Positions 16,437-25,769 of a stretch of DNA of 64,000 nucleotides are shown piece after piece. The notes under the pieces were generated by a model, which had not been told where the DNA came from, ran no database searches, and saw nothing but the letters and a program-made list of their open reading frames with translations. Numbering within the stretch: position 1 is the first letter of the stretch; every line of letters begins with the position of its first letter. Position numbers and translations under genes: made by a program. Origin of the DNA: Prevotella sp. Its GTDB lineage: Bacteria; Bacteroidota; Bacteroidia; Bacteroidales; Bacteroidaceae. The DNA is taken from the NCBI GenBank assembly GCA_017442825.1, contig JAFRYZ010000041.1, forward strand, positions 1-64,000. The letters run 5' to 3'.

Positions 16437-18455
16437 ATGGAAGAACTAATGAAGAACCAAGCGGAACTTCCAGAGAATGCTTTCCGCGAATTGAAGGAGG
16501 GAGAAGAATACCAACCGGTGATGAGTCCGAAACATCATTTTCCTGAGGTTACGGGCTGGTCTGTCACATGGGGTGTCCTCATGGCGATGCTCTTCTCTGC
16601 TGCCGCTGCTTATTTAGGTCTGAAAGTGGGTCAGGTTTTCGAAGCAGCCATACCCATCGCCATCATTGCGGTAGGCGTTTCGGCAGCAGCCAAGCGTAAC
16701 AAGGCTTTAGGCGAGAATGTCATCATACAGAGCATCGGAGCTTGTTCGGGTTCTGTCGTTGCAGGTGCTATTTTCACCCTACCTGCTATCTACATCCTCG
16801 AAGCGAAACTCGGTGACCCAGCTCTCTCGGCTTCATTCCTGAAGATCTTTATCGCTTCTGCACTCGGCGGAATCCTCGGCATCTTGTTCATGATTCCTTT
16901 CCGCAAATATTTTGTGAAGGATATGCACGGTAAATATCCCTTCCCAGAGGCAACGGCTACCACACAGGTGCTCGTCAGCGGCGAAAAAGGCGGCAGTCAA
17001 GCCAAACCGTTGCTCATTGCCGGACTCGTTGGCGGACTGTACGACTTTATCGTGGCTTCGCTGGGTTGGTGGAACAGCGAGTTTACTTCGCGTGTGATAG
17101 GCTTCGGCGAGACGGTTGCCGAGAAAGCCAAACTGGTATTCAGACTGGATACGGGGGCTGCCATATTTGGTTTGGGCTATATCGTCGGACTGAAATATGC
17201 AGCCATCATCTGTTTCGGATCAATGGCAGTTTGGTGGCTCATCGTGCCTGGTATGTCACTCTTCTTCCACGACACGGTGCTCAACATCGGCGGCAGCACC
17301 ATCACGCAGACTGTCGGTGAAATGTCGCCTGAAGACATCTTCTCCACCTATGCACGCAGTATCGGTATCGGAGGTATCGCTATGGCGGGTGTCATCGGCA
17401 TCATTAAGTCGTGGGGCATCATCAAGAGTGCCGTTGGCTTAGCAGCTAAGGAAATCAAAGGAACAGATCAGCCGAAGCAGGCAGAGAACGACAGTCTTCT
17501 CAACAAGCAACCTCGCACTCAGCGCGACCTCTCTTTCCGCTTCATCGGCATCGCCTCCATCCTTTCTATCGTTGCTACGTTCGTATTCTTTTGGCTGGGC
17601 GTGATGAACAATCTGTTGTTTGCCATTGTAGCCATACTGCTCGTTACCGTCATAGCTTTCCTCTTCACTACCGTTGCCGCCAACGCTATCGCCATCGTCG
17701 GCTCTAATCCCGTGTCGGGTATGACGCTGATGACGCTCATCCTCGCATCAGTCGTTATGGCGGCTATCGGACTGAATGGTTCCAGTGGCATGCTGGCAGC
17801 CCTCATCATGGGTAGTGTTGTCTGCACAGCCCTGTCTGTTGCCGGTTCGTTTATCACCGACCTGAAGATTGGCTACTGGCTGGGCACCACACCAAAGAAA
17901 CAAGAGTCGTGGAAGTTTCTGGGTGTGCTGGTGTCAGCGGCTACCGTCGGCGGCGTCATGATGCTGCTCAACGACACTTACGGCTTCGCTCCCGATCGTG
18001 AAGGTCATCTCGTAGCACCGCAAGCCAACGCTATGGCTGCCGTCATCGAGCCAATGATGAACGGAGCTGGTGCTCCCTGGTTGCTCTACGGCATCGGAGC
18101 GCTCATCGCCATCGTCCTTGACCGTTGCAAGATTCCTGCACTCGCCTTCGCTTTAGGTATGTTCATCCCCCTGCAACTCAACTTGCCGTTGCTAGTCGGA
18201 GGAGCCATCAGCTGGTATGTCACCACACGCAGCAAAAACGAAGAGGAGAACAAGGCACGCGGTGAACGCGGTACACTCATCGCCAGCGGTTTTATTGCCG
18301 GCGGCGCCCTCATGGGAGTTGTCAGTGCATTGTTGAAGTTCGGAGGCTTCGACTTCATCAACACCGCCTGGTTAGACAACCCCTGGTCGCAGGTTTGCTC
18401 ACTCCTCGCCTACTTCCTCCTCATCTGCTATGTTGTCAAGGCTACCAAGAAGTAG
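16437..18455 (+). CDS. OPT-family oligopeptide transporter
   Basis: A 672-aa polytopic inner-membrane protein with about 14-16 hydrophobic segments. The OPT landmarks include MLFSAAAAYLGLKVGQVFEAAIP, GENVIIQSIGACSGSVVAGAIF and KYPFPEATATTQVLVSGEKGG. Family members import peptides or metal-chelate complexes by proton symport; the substrate here is not known. It starts 12 bp after trmO and is the last gene of that run, closed by a strong terminator. Confidence 0.93.
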   Translation: MEELMKNQAELPENAFRELKEGEEYQPVMSPKHHFPEVTGWSVTWGVLMAMLFSAAAAYLGLKVGQVFEAAIPIAIIAVGVSAAAKRNKALGENVIIQSIGACSGSVVAGAIFTLPAIYILEAKLGDPALSASFLKIFIASALGGILGILFMIPFRKYFVKDMHGKYPFPEATATTQVLVSGEKGGSQAKPLLIAGLVGGLYDFIVASLGWWNSEFTSRVIGFGETVAEKAKLVFRLDTGAAIFGLGYIVGLKYAAIICFGSMAVWWLIVPGMSLFFHDTVLNIGGSTITQTVGEMSPEDIFSTYARSIGIGGIAMAGVIGIIKSWGIIKSAVGLAAKEIKGTDQPKQAENDSLLNKQPRTQRDLSFRFIGIASILSIVATFVFFWLGVMNNLLFAIVAILLVTVIAFLFTTVAANAIAIVGSNPVSGMTLMTLILASVVMAAIGLNGSSGMLAALIMGSVVCTALSVAGSFITDLKIGYWLGTTPKKQESWKFLGVLVSAATVGGVMMLLNDTYGFAPDREGHLVAPQANAMAAVIEPMMNGAGAPWLLYGIGALIAIVLDRCKIPALAFALGMFIPLQLNLPLLVGGAISWYVTTRSKNEEENKARGERGTLIASGFIAGGALMGVVSALLKFGGFDFINTAWLDNPWSQVCSLLAYFLLICYVVKATKK

Positions 18456-18478
18456 GCACATTGTCCTCGTATAAAGAT

Positions 18479-18517
18479 AAAGAGTCTCTCCAAATCGAAT
18501 TTGGAGAGACTCTTTTT
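18479..18517 (+). terminator. Terminator after the OPT gene
   Basis: The arms AAAGAGTCTCTCCAAAT and ATTTGGAGAGACTCTTT pair perfectly over 17 bp around CGA and lead into a short T-run. Confidence 0.92.
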
Positions 18518-18566
18518 GTATTGCTACTTGCCTGACTGGGATATAGAACACCATTATTGAAAAAGA

Positions 18567-18601
18567 AATAAGGTGGATATGCTCGGCATATCCACCTTAT
18601 T
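18567..18601 (-). terminator. Terminator after the leftward isomerase gene
   Basis: AATAAGGTGGATATGC and GCATATCCACCTTATT pair perfectly around TCG. Read leftward, TTTCTTTTTC follows. Confidence 0.88.
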
Positions 18602-18638
18602 ATATATATAGTCGCTAAACTATTACAGCCTTTGACCC

Positions 18639-20780
18639 TTAGAAGAAGATGTAGCGATTGTCAACAACGCCAGCCTTAGTGATAAGGTCTTGCATGAAGT
18701 TGCCCACCTGCTGCATAGCACGCTGGCGGCAGTTCTGCATCTGTGCTGCCACGTCGAACTTGGCTCCGGCACGCTTGGTCTTCTTCTGAACCTGGAACAC
18801 ATAGACACCAGCATTACCCTTTACAGGTGCTTTAGAGAACTTGCCAGCTGCGGTACCGGCAATAGCTCCTGAGAGGGCGGGTTCCATAGCTCCAGTCTCC
18901 TGAATGAAAGCGGGAGCAGCGAAAGTAACCTGGTTGACAGCAACAATCTTGCCGCCCTTAGCCTTGGCTGCGTTCAAGCTGTTGACACCCTGCAGTTTGG
19001 CAATGAGTTTCTCAGCCTTCTTGTCCTTGATCACTTCGCGCTGCAGGAATTCTTTCACCTGAGCATCCGTATATTCACGATAGCCTTGCGGATGGATGTT
19101 AGTAAGAGCGAGAACCATCATGTGGTCGTTGTCGCCACACTCATAGAGCGGACTGATGTCGCCTTGGTTAGCAGAGAAAATCCACTTGAGGGCTTCACGG
19201 GTAGCATGAACGCCTGCAACATAGTGTTCAGCAGTAGAGATATTACTGAGTTCCTGTACCTTGTAGCCGTATTTCTTGGCATTCTGCTGCATAGCTTCAA
19301 CATTGGTACACTTGGTAACAAACTCGCTGAACTTATTGTATGCTGCGGCACGAGTGTCTTTGCTGAAGTCGATGACTTTCTTGATGACTGCTGCCGTATA
19401 TTTGTCGGTGAAGGCACGACGGTCGAGCACCTGGACGATGATATTGCCCTGGGTGAGCTGCAGGTTCTTGGTCTCGTTGACACCACCATTGAGCAAAGCA
19501 TCGATGTACTGACGGTTGTCCATGTTCATCGTGGTAGAACGCTCATACTGTGCACCCGTGAACCAAACCTTCTCGCCTGTCTGTCCGTACTTCTTGGCAA
19601 TAGCCTCGAAGTCGCCACCAGCCTGCAGTGCGTTGTAAATGCTGTCAGCCTTGGTGCGAGCCTCGTCAGCAGTCTTTGCAGCCACCTGAATCTGGCGATA
19701 CTGTACAGAGTCGGGCAAGGAAGCCTTGCTGAGGATGCGGATGATGTTGAGGGTGTTGTCCTGCTTGTTCTCAATGACACCAGAAGTACCAACAGCCATG
19801 GAATCTATCTTAGCTGCGATGTCGCTGGGGAATGCCTTTGAGGAAACGGGAACACCAATGTAGGGCACCTGCGAAGCACTCTTGCTGATCACCTGTGCTG
19901 GGTCTGTAGCTTCTGCAAGTTGAGTCTGGTAACCATTCATCTCCTTGGTGATGGCTGCACGGTCGGCAGCGCTGGCAAGAATCTGCACATCGACATACTT
20001 CACATCGCGGGTTTCAACAGCCTGACGGAAAGCAGGTTTCAGTTCGGCGTACTTAGCCTTGAGGTCGGCGTCTTCAACCTTTACGTCGGCATCCTTGATA
20101 GATGAATACGGGAAGGCTGCAAGCTGTACCTGACTCTCCTCGTTCTCATCGTTGAAAGCCATCTTAGCCTCAACCTTGTTGGAGAGGATACAATGTGCGA
20201 GCAAGCTCTGATATTTCTGTCCGAGAAGCTGTGTGCGCAGGTTCTTTTCTACAAAAAGCCAGTAGTTATATACGGGCTGCATCTGCTCAGCCTGCTGCGG
20301 AGCCTGTGTCTTCGCTTTGTTGAACTGGTCGATGAACTGCTTGAGCGAGTTCACATCGAAGCGTCCGGTCTGCTGATTCACGAACGGAGTCTGCAGGAGA
20401 GCGGGATGAGTACCTGCGTTGAGCACGTTCTGAAGTTCTGCTTCTGTTACGGTGAGACCCAGTTTCTTGGCGTCTTCTTCAATAACCTTGTTGGAAACGT
20501 ACTGTTGCCAAACCTGATCACGCACCTGATTAAGTTCTTCTTCGGTGAGATTGTCACGTTGCATGGTGAACTTCACTACGTCCTGATACTCTTCAACGAG
20601 TTTCTGGAACTCCTGAACGTTGACTTTCTCACCCATGACTTCGCCGATTTGCTGACTTGCCTGGCCTTTAATGCCATTGCAAGAACGGAAAGCTTCTTCG
20701 GCAATGAATGCAAAAAGGCCGAGCGCAATGATGATTACCAGCGTCACGCCTTTGCTTCTGATTTTTCCTAATGCTGCCAT
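18639..20780 (-). CDS. PpiD/SurA-type periplasmic peptidyl-prolyl isomerase
   Basis: 713 aa from ATG 20780. The longer ORF to 20846 is rejected because a -7 box lies at 20844-20851. An N-terminal membrane anchor (VTLVIIIALGLFAFIAEEA) precedes a SurA-N-like helical chaperone region (VWQQYVSNKVIEEDAKKLGLTVTEAEL). One or two parvulin-like regions lie in the middle (SVQYRQIQVAAKTADEARTKADSIYNAL). This is the PpiD layout: a membrane-anchored chaperone acting at the Sec exit and helping outer-membrane protein folding. It is monocistronic with its own promoter and terminator. Confidence 0.9.
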   Translation of the reverse strand: MAALGKIRSKGVTLVIIIALGLFAFIAEEAFRSCNGIKGQASQQIGEVMGEKVNVQEFQKLVEEYQDVVKFTMQRDNLTEEELNQVRDQVWQQYVSNKVIEEDAKKLGLTVTEAELQNVLNAGTHPALLQTPFVNQQTGRFDVNSLKQFIDQFNKAKTQAPQQAEQMQPVYNYWLFVEKNLRTQLLGQKYQSLLAHCILSNKVEAKMAFNDENEESQVQLAAFPYSSIKDADVKVEDADLKAKYAELKPAFRQAVETRDVKYVDVQILASAADRAAITKEMNGYQTQLAEATDPAQVISKSASQVPYIGVPVSSKAFPSDIAAKIDSMAVGTSGVIENKQDNTLNIIRILSKASLPDSVQYRQIQVAAKTADEARTKADSIYNALQAGGDFEAIAKKYGQTGEKVWFTGAQYERSTTMNMDNRQYIDALLNGGVNETKNLQLTQGNIIVQVLDRRAFTDKYTAAVIKKVIDFSKDTRAAAYNKFSEFVTKCTNVEAMQQNAKKYGYKVQELSNISTAEHYVAGVHATREALKWIFSANQGDISPLYECGDNDHMMVLALTNIHPQGYREYTDAQVKEFLQREVIKDKKAEKLIAKLQGVNSLNAAKAKGGKIVAVNQVTFAAPAFIQETGAMEPALSGAIAGTAAGKFSKAPVKGNAGVYVFQVQKKTKRAGAKFDVAAQMQNCRQRAMQQVGNFMQDLITKAGVVDNRYIFF

Positions 20781-20843
20781 TTTTTGTTGTTTTATTATTT
20801 TGTTATTTTCTATTCTTTTCCTGCTATTTTCGCAAAATGCGCA

Positions 20844-20851
20844 CAAAGATA
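20844..20851 (-). promoter_or_regulatory. -7 box for the PpiD-like gene
   Basis: Minus-strand TATCTTTG. It places transcription start near 20838 and supports the ATG at 20780. Confidence 0.7.
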
Positions 20852-20897
20852 CGAAGAAAATGGGAAATCGTGCAACTTTTCTGTAAGAAATTGCCTT

Positions 20898-22214
20898 TTA
20901 GGGGTTAACTTTCAGTCGCACAAGTTCTATCTTCGTCATTGTTTTCTGGATGATTTTGAAATCCCACCGTCCTATTGTCACAACTTCGTTGAGCTTCGGG
21001 AAGCTTTGATACGCATGAAGAATCAAGCCTCCTACCGTCATATAGTCGTCACTTTCAGGCAGGTCTAATCCGAACATCTCGTTCACTTGGTCTATCTCCA
21101 TGCGTGCCGAGAGCAGGTATTCGTCATCGGCAACCTGCTTAGCGATATATTTTGCCGAATCGTGTTCGTCTTCTATCTCACCGAATATCTCTTCTACAAT
21201 ATCTTCCAGACACACGATGCCGCTGGTTCCGCCAAACTCATCGACGACGACACCAATGGATTTCTTCTGCTGGAGGAAGATGCGCATGAGTTTTTGGGCT
21301 GCCATCGTCTCGGGAACAAACGGCATCTCGCGCAACATGGTCTTCAGGCTCTCGCTCAAAAGGAACTCGCCTTGCGGGGATGCAGCCTGCAACTTGCCCT
21401 GATTCAGTCGGAACATGTCGGAGGAATGGATATAGCCGATGATGTGGTCGATGTCATCTTTAAAGACAACAACCTTGCTCTTACCACTCTCCGTGAACTT
21501 CTGACGCAGCTCGTCCAGCGGGCAATGGTCTTCGACGGCAATGATTTCCGTTCGCGGCACCATACAGTCGCGCACCTTCGTATCGGAGAAGTCAAGAGCA
21601 TTCTGGAAGATTTTCACCTCTTCTTCTATATCTTCATTGCTACGGGCATTGTCGATGGACGACTGTACGAGATAATCCAAATCGACTTTCGTAAAGGCTC
21701 CATCGTCTTTCTGCTTATCCATCTTGATGCCGACCATGCGCAACAAGCCACGCGAAAGGAATGTGGCAAAGCGGCTGATGGGCCACAAGACGATATAGAA
21801 GACATAAGCCAACGGCGCAAAGAAAGTCAGCATCCGGTTGGGATTGCTCTTGAAGAGCGTCTTCGGCAGGAACTCACCCGTGAACAGGACGATAATGGTC
21901 GAGCAGATGGTGTCGAGCAAGACGCGAGTTCCGTCGTTGAACATAGCAAACAGGGTATTGTCGAACAAGAAGGCAAAGAGAATGCCATAGACCACCAACA
22001 CGATGTTGTTGCCCACCAGCATCGTGGAGACAAACACGTTGGGGTGGTCGTAGAATTGAGACAGGCACCGTTGTGCCAGACCGTTCTTCTCCTTATCCAT
22101 CTCCACCAGCAGCCTGTTGCTCGACACGAAAGCTATCTCCATGCCTGAAAAGAAGGCGGAGAACACCAAGGTCACGAGAATGCCGAGTACAATATGTAGA
22201 TAGGGTTCTATCAC
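20898..22214 (-). CDS. CNNM/CBS/CorC-domain membrane protein (GldE-like)
   Basis: A 438-aa protein of the hemolysin/CNNM family. A DUF21 membrane domain (residues 1-190, with FSGMEIAFVSSNRLLVEMDK) is followed by a CBS pair (about 205-330, RDCMVPRTEIIAVE and IGVVVDEFGGTSGIVCLEDIVEEIFGEIEDEHD) and a C-terminal CorC/HlyC domain. Relatives act in Mg2+ handling, and Bacteroidota members are often named GldE. It starts at GTG, whose GTGA overlaps the stop of lptC by 4 nt, so translation is probably coupled. Confidence 0.92.
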   Translation of the reverse strand: MIEPYLHIVLGILVTLVFSAFFSGMEIAFVSSNRLLVEMDKEKNGLAQRCLSQFYDHPNVFVSTMLVGNNIVLVVYGILFAFLFDNTLFAMFNDGTRVLLDTICSTIIVLFTGEFLPKTLFKSNPNRMLTFFAPLAYVFYIVLWPISRFATFLSRGLLRMVGIKMDKQKDDGAFTKVDLDYLVQSSIDNARSNEDIEEEVKIFQNALDFSDTKVRDCMVPRTEIIAVEDHCPLDELRQKFTESGKSKVVVFKDDIDHIIGYIHSSDMFRLNQGKLQAASPQGEFLLSESLKTMLREMPFVPETMAAQKLMRIFLQQKKSIGVVVDEFGGTSGIVCLEDIVEEIFGEIEDEHDSAKYIAKQVADDEYLLSARMEIDQVNEMFGLDLPESDDYMTVGGLILHAYQSFPKLNEVVTIGRWDFKIIQKTMTKIELVRLKVNP

Positions 22215-22960
22215 TTTTTCTTTATGATTTGTTGTTTTGTTTTCACAGGTGTTGTGCGCTTAGCTTTTTCAGCAATAGCATTTGTAGATTTCTCTGGCGT
22301 AAGAGGCTTTGTAGATTTATTATCTTTCTGTTCCGTTGCTTTCGCACGCGTGCTGTCGGCCTTTTGGGCCTGACGCATGGAGTCGCGCGGATTGGGTTTG
22401 TCGAATCCCATGTCAGCTTTCTCGAAAGAGCCTCTCGTATTGGTGACAATGTATTTTGTCATCTTTTCGTCGCTACGGAAATAGTTTCCTTCCAGTTCGC
22501 GTTCAGGCGTTTTCAAGTGGGAATAGCGATGCGACCATATCTCGTGGTTCATCTCGTCCCAGTACAGCTCTTCGCTGCGGAAGTCCATCCCCTGTTTGGT
22601 GTGAATACGCACACGTCCATGCAGTTCCCAACGGCGATCCTGATCGTAGTAGTAAGCCGTGTCGCCTTGAATGAACGACTGAATGTGCATCGTCTGGTCG
22701 AACTGTGTCAGGAGCACGCCCTTATCGAATATCCATCGCGAAGGATGCTTCTTGTCGTTGATTTCCCAACGCTCGGTGACGATACGATACTTGATGACTC
22801 CCGAATCGGAGATGAGCGTGTTCACACCATACGTCGTCATCATCGGCACCGAATCACGGTCGTAGATGGCAGCAGCCGTGTGCTCACGTTCTTCGCCACA
22901 CGAGAGGAAGCACAGGAACGTCAAGACGAACAAGGGAAATATGGCAAAACGTCTTATCAT
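22211..22960 (-). CDS. lptC: LPS export protein LptC
   Basis: A 249-aa lipoprotein-type LptC, the bitopic or periplasmic part of the Lpt bridge that moves LPS to the outer membrane. A lipobox (FLCFLSCGE) replaces the usual anchor. The beta-jellyroll portion contains GVIKYRIVTERWEI, GVLLTQFDQT and the YDQDRRWELHGRVRI strand pattern. A basic, low-complexity tail (from about residue 200, KADSTRAKATEQKDNKST) is unlike E. coli LptC. It lies between the outer-membrane barrel gene and the CNNM gene, a common Bacteroidales order. Confidence 0.9.
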   Translation of the reverse strand: MIRRFAIFPLFVLTFLCFLSCGEEREHTAAAIYDRDSVPMMTTYGVNTLISDSGVIKYRIVTERWEINDKKHPSRWIFDKGVLLTQFDQTMHIQSFIQGDTAYYYDQDRRWELHGRVRIHTKQGMDFRSEELYWDEMNHEIWSHRYSHLKTPERELEGNYFRSDEKMTKYIVTNTRGSFEKADMGFDKPNPRDSMRQAQKADSTRAKATEQKDNKSTKPLTPEKSTNAIAEKAKRTTPVKTKQQIIKKK

Positions 22961-22998
22961 TCTTCACTCTTCACTAAGGGATTCAGCCCGCATGCTGA

Positions 22999-24306
22999 TC
23001 AATCAACCTTGAACTTGGCAAACCAACGCTCGTTGAACGTCAGACCAACGTTGATACGGAAACTGTTTTCCTTGATGAGTCCCGAAGCGCTACGGTTCGT
23101 CCACTGGGCGCTGATATTCAGCATAGACCGGTTGTTGTAACTGTTGACAATAGGAATGCCGACACCAGCGCTGACTGAGAATTCTTTAGGACCGTTTTGG
23201 TCGTTCACTTTAATATAAGGTGTAGCGTAGGAGAAGCCTGCACGATAATGCATGCGCCCAAAGAAGCTGTGCGAACGCTCGTTGGCACAATAGTCACCAC
23301 CAAAGGTCATCTTCTGGCGGTCTTTATACAAGCCATTCACGAGGTGATAAGTAGGTTTCTCGTTCTGATAGGTCAAGACAGGCGTATCCAGCTTGCTCCA
23401 TTTCTGCACCTGATAGTCGAAGCCCAACTTCAGGCAGTTCTTGTGGTTCCACACGAGACCTCCACCGAACGAATGGGGAATGCTCAAACCGTTTTCAATC
23501 ATCAGCGTATCGCTGTGAGCAACGGAAGTCTGAGAGTTTGTCGAAGTGACGATACACTTGGGATCGGAACCCAGTTTGTGGCCCAAACCATAAATCAAGC
23601 CCAGCGTCACGCGATTGTTTCGTCCCAAGCGGGCTTCATACTGCAAGCCGAAGTCAAACTTGAAACTCGTCACTTCAGAGATATATCTCTTCGACAACGT
23701 GTTCACATAACTTTCACTATAGCTGTTGGTAATGCTGCGGTTGATCTTACCCCAGAAGTATGACACATTGGCACCCACAGACAATCCTTTTACGGGTTCC
23801 CAGCCGGCTCCGATATATACCTGCCGCAAACCGCCGTCACCCGAATAGGTATTGGTATAGGTGGTGCTGGGACCAATCGTCGAAGTGTGGTCGTTGACGT
23901 TGCCTTTTCCCGTAAAGCTATAGCCTACGTTGGAATAAGGAATCAGACCAAAGCTGAAGCCTACACGTTTGGCAAGACGGAAGGCAGCAACGACATACTC
24001 GAACGAAGCATTGTTGCGGTTCACCTTGCGCCCACCCTCAGAATAATTGGTTTTGTGTAAACTGACGCCTGCATCAAAGATGAATGTCAGCGAGTCCAGA
24101 TTGGAATACGAAGCAGGGTTCAAATAATTGATTTGATTGTGCTCGCGAAAACCTAAAGCCAGTCCGTCCATACCCCTGTTGAAACCGCTCGTCTGCTCGG
24201 CAAGGGTTCCGAAACCATACATGCTGTAAGGAGAATTGGTGCCGCCTTGGGCAAACATTGTCGTTGATGATACCGCCAAAATGGCAGCTATTATGAGTTT
24301 TTTCAT
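22999..24306 (-). CDS. Outer-membrane beta-barrel protein (FadL/porin-like)
   Basis: A 435-aa protein with a signal peptide ending near TMFAQ. The next segment, NSPYSMYGFGTLAEQTSGFNRGMDGLALGF, is typical of Bacteroidota outer-membrane barrels near lptC. Alternating amphipathic strands run to the C-terminus. Substrate unknown. It heads a likely transcript with lptC (38 bp) and the CNNM gene. A minus-strand -7 box TAATTTTG lies at 24330-24337. Confidence 0.75.
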   Translation of the reverse strand: MKKLIIAAILAVSSTTMFAQGGTNSPYSMYGFGTLAEQTSGFNRGMDGLALGFREHNQINYLNPASYSNLDSLTFIFDAGVSLHKTNYSEGGRKVNRNNASFEYVVAAFRLAKRVGFSFGLIPYSNVGYSFTGKGNVNDHTSTIGPSTTYTNTYSGDGGLRQVYIGAGWEPVKGLSVGANVSYFWGKINRSITNSYSESYVNTLSKRYISEVTSFKFDFGLQYEARLGRNNRVTLGLIYGLGHKLGSDPKCIVTSTNSQTSVAHSDTLMIENGLSIPHSFGGGLVWNHKNCLKLGFDYQVQKWSKLDTPVLTYQNEKPTYHLVNGLYKDRQKMTFGGDYCANERSHSFFGRMHYRAGFSYATPYIKVNDQNGPKEFSVSAGVGIPIVNSYNNRSMLNISAQWTNRSASGLIKENSFRINVGLTFNERWFAKFKVD

Positions 24307-24329
24307 CTGCTATTTGTTTATACAAGGCG

Positions 24330-24337
24330 CAAAATTA
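24330..24337 (-). promoter_or_regulatory. -7 box for the outer-membrane barrel-lptC operon
   Basis: Minus-strand TAATTTTG, 24 bp before the ATG at 24306. Confidence 0.65.
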
Positions 24338-24382
24338 TTAAAAAAAATTGAAACAAGCCGCATTCAAATGAGAAATATAAGT

Positions 24383-24390
24383 TAATTTTG
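24383..24390 (+). promoter_or_regulatory. -7 box abutting a GTG start
   Basis: TAATTTTG ends 4 nt before the GTG at 24395, the same geometry as at 13388-13401, so the transcript is predicted to be leaderless. Confidence 0.6.
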
Positions 24391-24394
24391 CATC

Positions 24395-25663
24395 GTGAAA
24401 CAGATAAAAGGTTCTTTTAAGATTGTTTTGGCACTCCTGACTGTGTTTTTCTTCATACAGTCGGAAGGCTTTGCCCAAGGGCAAGAAGCCGCTTCGGCAG
24501 CTACGCCGAACACCATTCCTACTCCTCAACAACACGATTCTCTGTTGGCAAAGATGGATGCTATCGACATCAGCCTGCTCACCGTAGGTCCCGGCAACGA
24601 AGTTTGGAGCCTCTACGGACATACGGCGCTGCGCTACCAAGACAAGAATCGTCGTCAAGACCTTGCCATCAACTACGGGGCTTTCAACTTTGAACAAGAC
24701 TATTTCCTCTTGCGTTTCGTCTTCGGAGCCACCGACTACGAAATGGAAACCATCCCCATGCGGCTCTTCATGGATGTCTATCAAGCAGAGGGGCGATGGG
24801 TCAGGGAACAACAACTCAACTTGACGCGCGAAGAGAAGCTAATCATTACGAATGCGCTATACAAAAATTCTTTACCCGAAAACGTTACCTATCGCTACAA
24901 CTTCTTCTACGACAATTGCACAACCCGGGCAAGAAACATGATTGTGCAACACTTGAACATTAGCGGATATAATGCTGACAATCATTGGAATGGCGAAAGT
25001 TACAGGACCATGATTCACCAATGGACAGACGACCACAGATGGACGCGCTTCGGCAACGACCTGCTATTGGGCATAGGTTCTGATTTTAATACAGAGAAAG
25101 AAGCCTCTTTCTTCCTTCCCGATAGTGTCAGCAAAGAGTTTGAAACGATGGTGCTCACCAACCCCGACGGTTCCAAGCGCCGGCTAGTGAGCCACAGTCG
25201 CATGTTAATTGAGCCTCTTTCGGAAGGCAAAAGAGCCTCTTTTGGCGACCCATTAAGCCTCTTTTGCCAACCCCGTTTTGTCTTCGGACTGCTTTTCGCG
25301 GCTATCCTCCTGACTACATGGTTGTTACAGTACCGCAAGAAGCATTCTCTCCAGTGGCTCGATGCCCTGTTGCTCCTCCTTTCAGGAGCAGCAGGCTGGA
25401 TGCTCTTGGTCATGGTTTTCTCGCAACATCCCACCGTGCGTGTCAACCTTCAGATTCTCCTGCTGAACCCACTTTCTCTGGTCTTCCTCTTCCCCACCCT
25501 CAAAGCCGCTCGCAAAGGCTACGCCCATTGGTATTGGAAGGTGTTGGCGGTATGCATCTGCCTTTTCCTCGTCGGCGGTTTCTGGCAGACCTACGCCGAA
25601 GGAATGTACTTTTTGGCATTATCTTTGCTCGTACGTTGCTGGGCAAACCTGCGGAAAAAATAA
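24395..25663 (+). CDS. DUF4105-family membrane protein
   Basis: A 422-aa protein starting at GTG, with a signal peptide ending near EGFAQ. Residues about 50-230 carry DUF4105 features: EVWSLYGHTALRY, INYGAFNFEQDYFLLRFVFG and FFYDNCTTRARN. The His and Cys in these motifs recall papain-like amidases, which is an inference. The C-terminal third holds four hydrophobic segments. No function is established for the family. secA follows on the same strand with its own promoter. Confidence 0.82.
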   Translation: MKQIKGSFKIVLALLTVFFFIQSEGFAQGQEAASAATPNTIPTPQQHDSLLAKMDAIDISLLTVGPGNEVWSLYGHTALRYQDKNRRQDLAINYGAFNFEQDYFLLRFVFGATDYEMETIPMRLFMDVYQAEGRWVREQQLNLTREEKLIITNALYKNSLPENVTYRYNFFYDNCTTRARNMIVQHLNISGYNADNHWNGESYRTMIHQWTDDHRWTRFGNDLLLGIGSDFNTEKEASFFLPDSVSKEFETMVLTNPDGSKRRLVSHSRMLIEPLSEGKRASFGDPLSLFCQPRFVFGLLFAAILLTTWLLQYRKKHSLQWLDALLLLLSGAAGWMLLVMVFSQHPTVRVNLQILLLNPLSLVFLFPTLKAARKGYAHWYWKVLAVCICLFLVGGFWQTYAEGMYFLALSLLVRCWANLRKK

Positions 25664-25715
25664 AACTCTTATAATAAATAAGGTAAAAAAGACAAGAGGT
25701 TACGGATTTTTTCCT

Positions 25716-25723
25716 TACCTTTG
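25716..25723 (+). promoter_or_regulatory. secA -7 box
   Basis: TACCTTTG, about 46 nt before the ATG at 25770. Confidence 0.65.
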
Positions 25724-25769
25724 CACCCGTTTTAGCAAATACGAATACAAACAAAACATTTAAATACAC

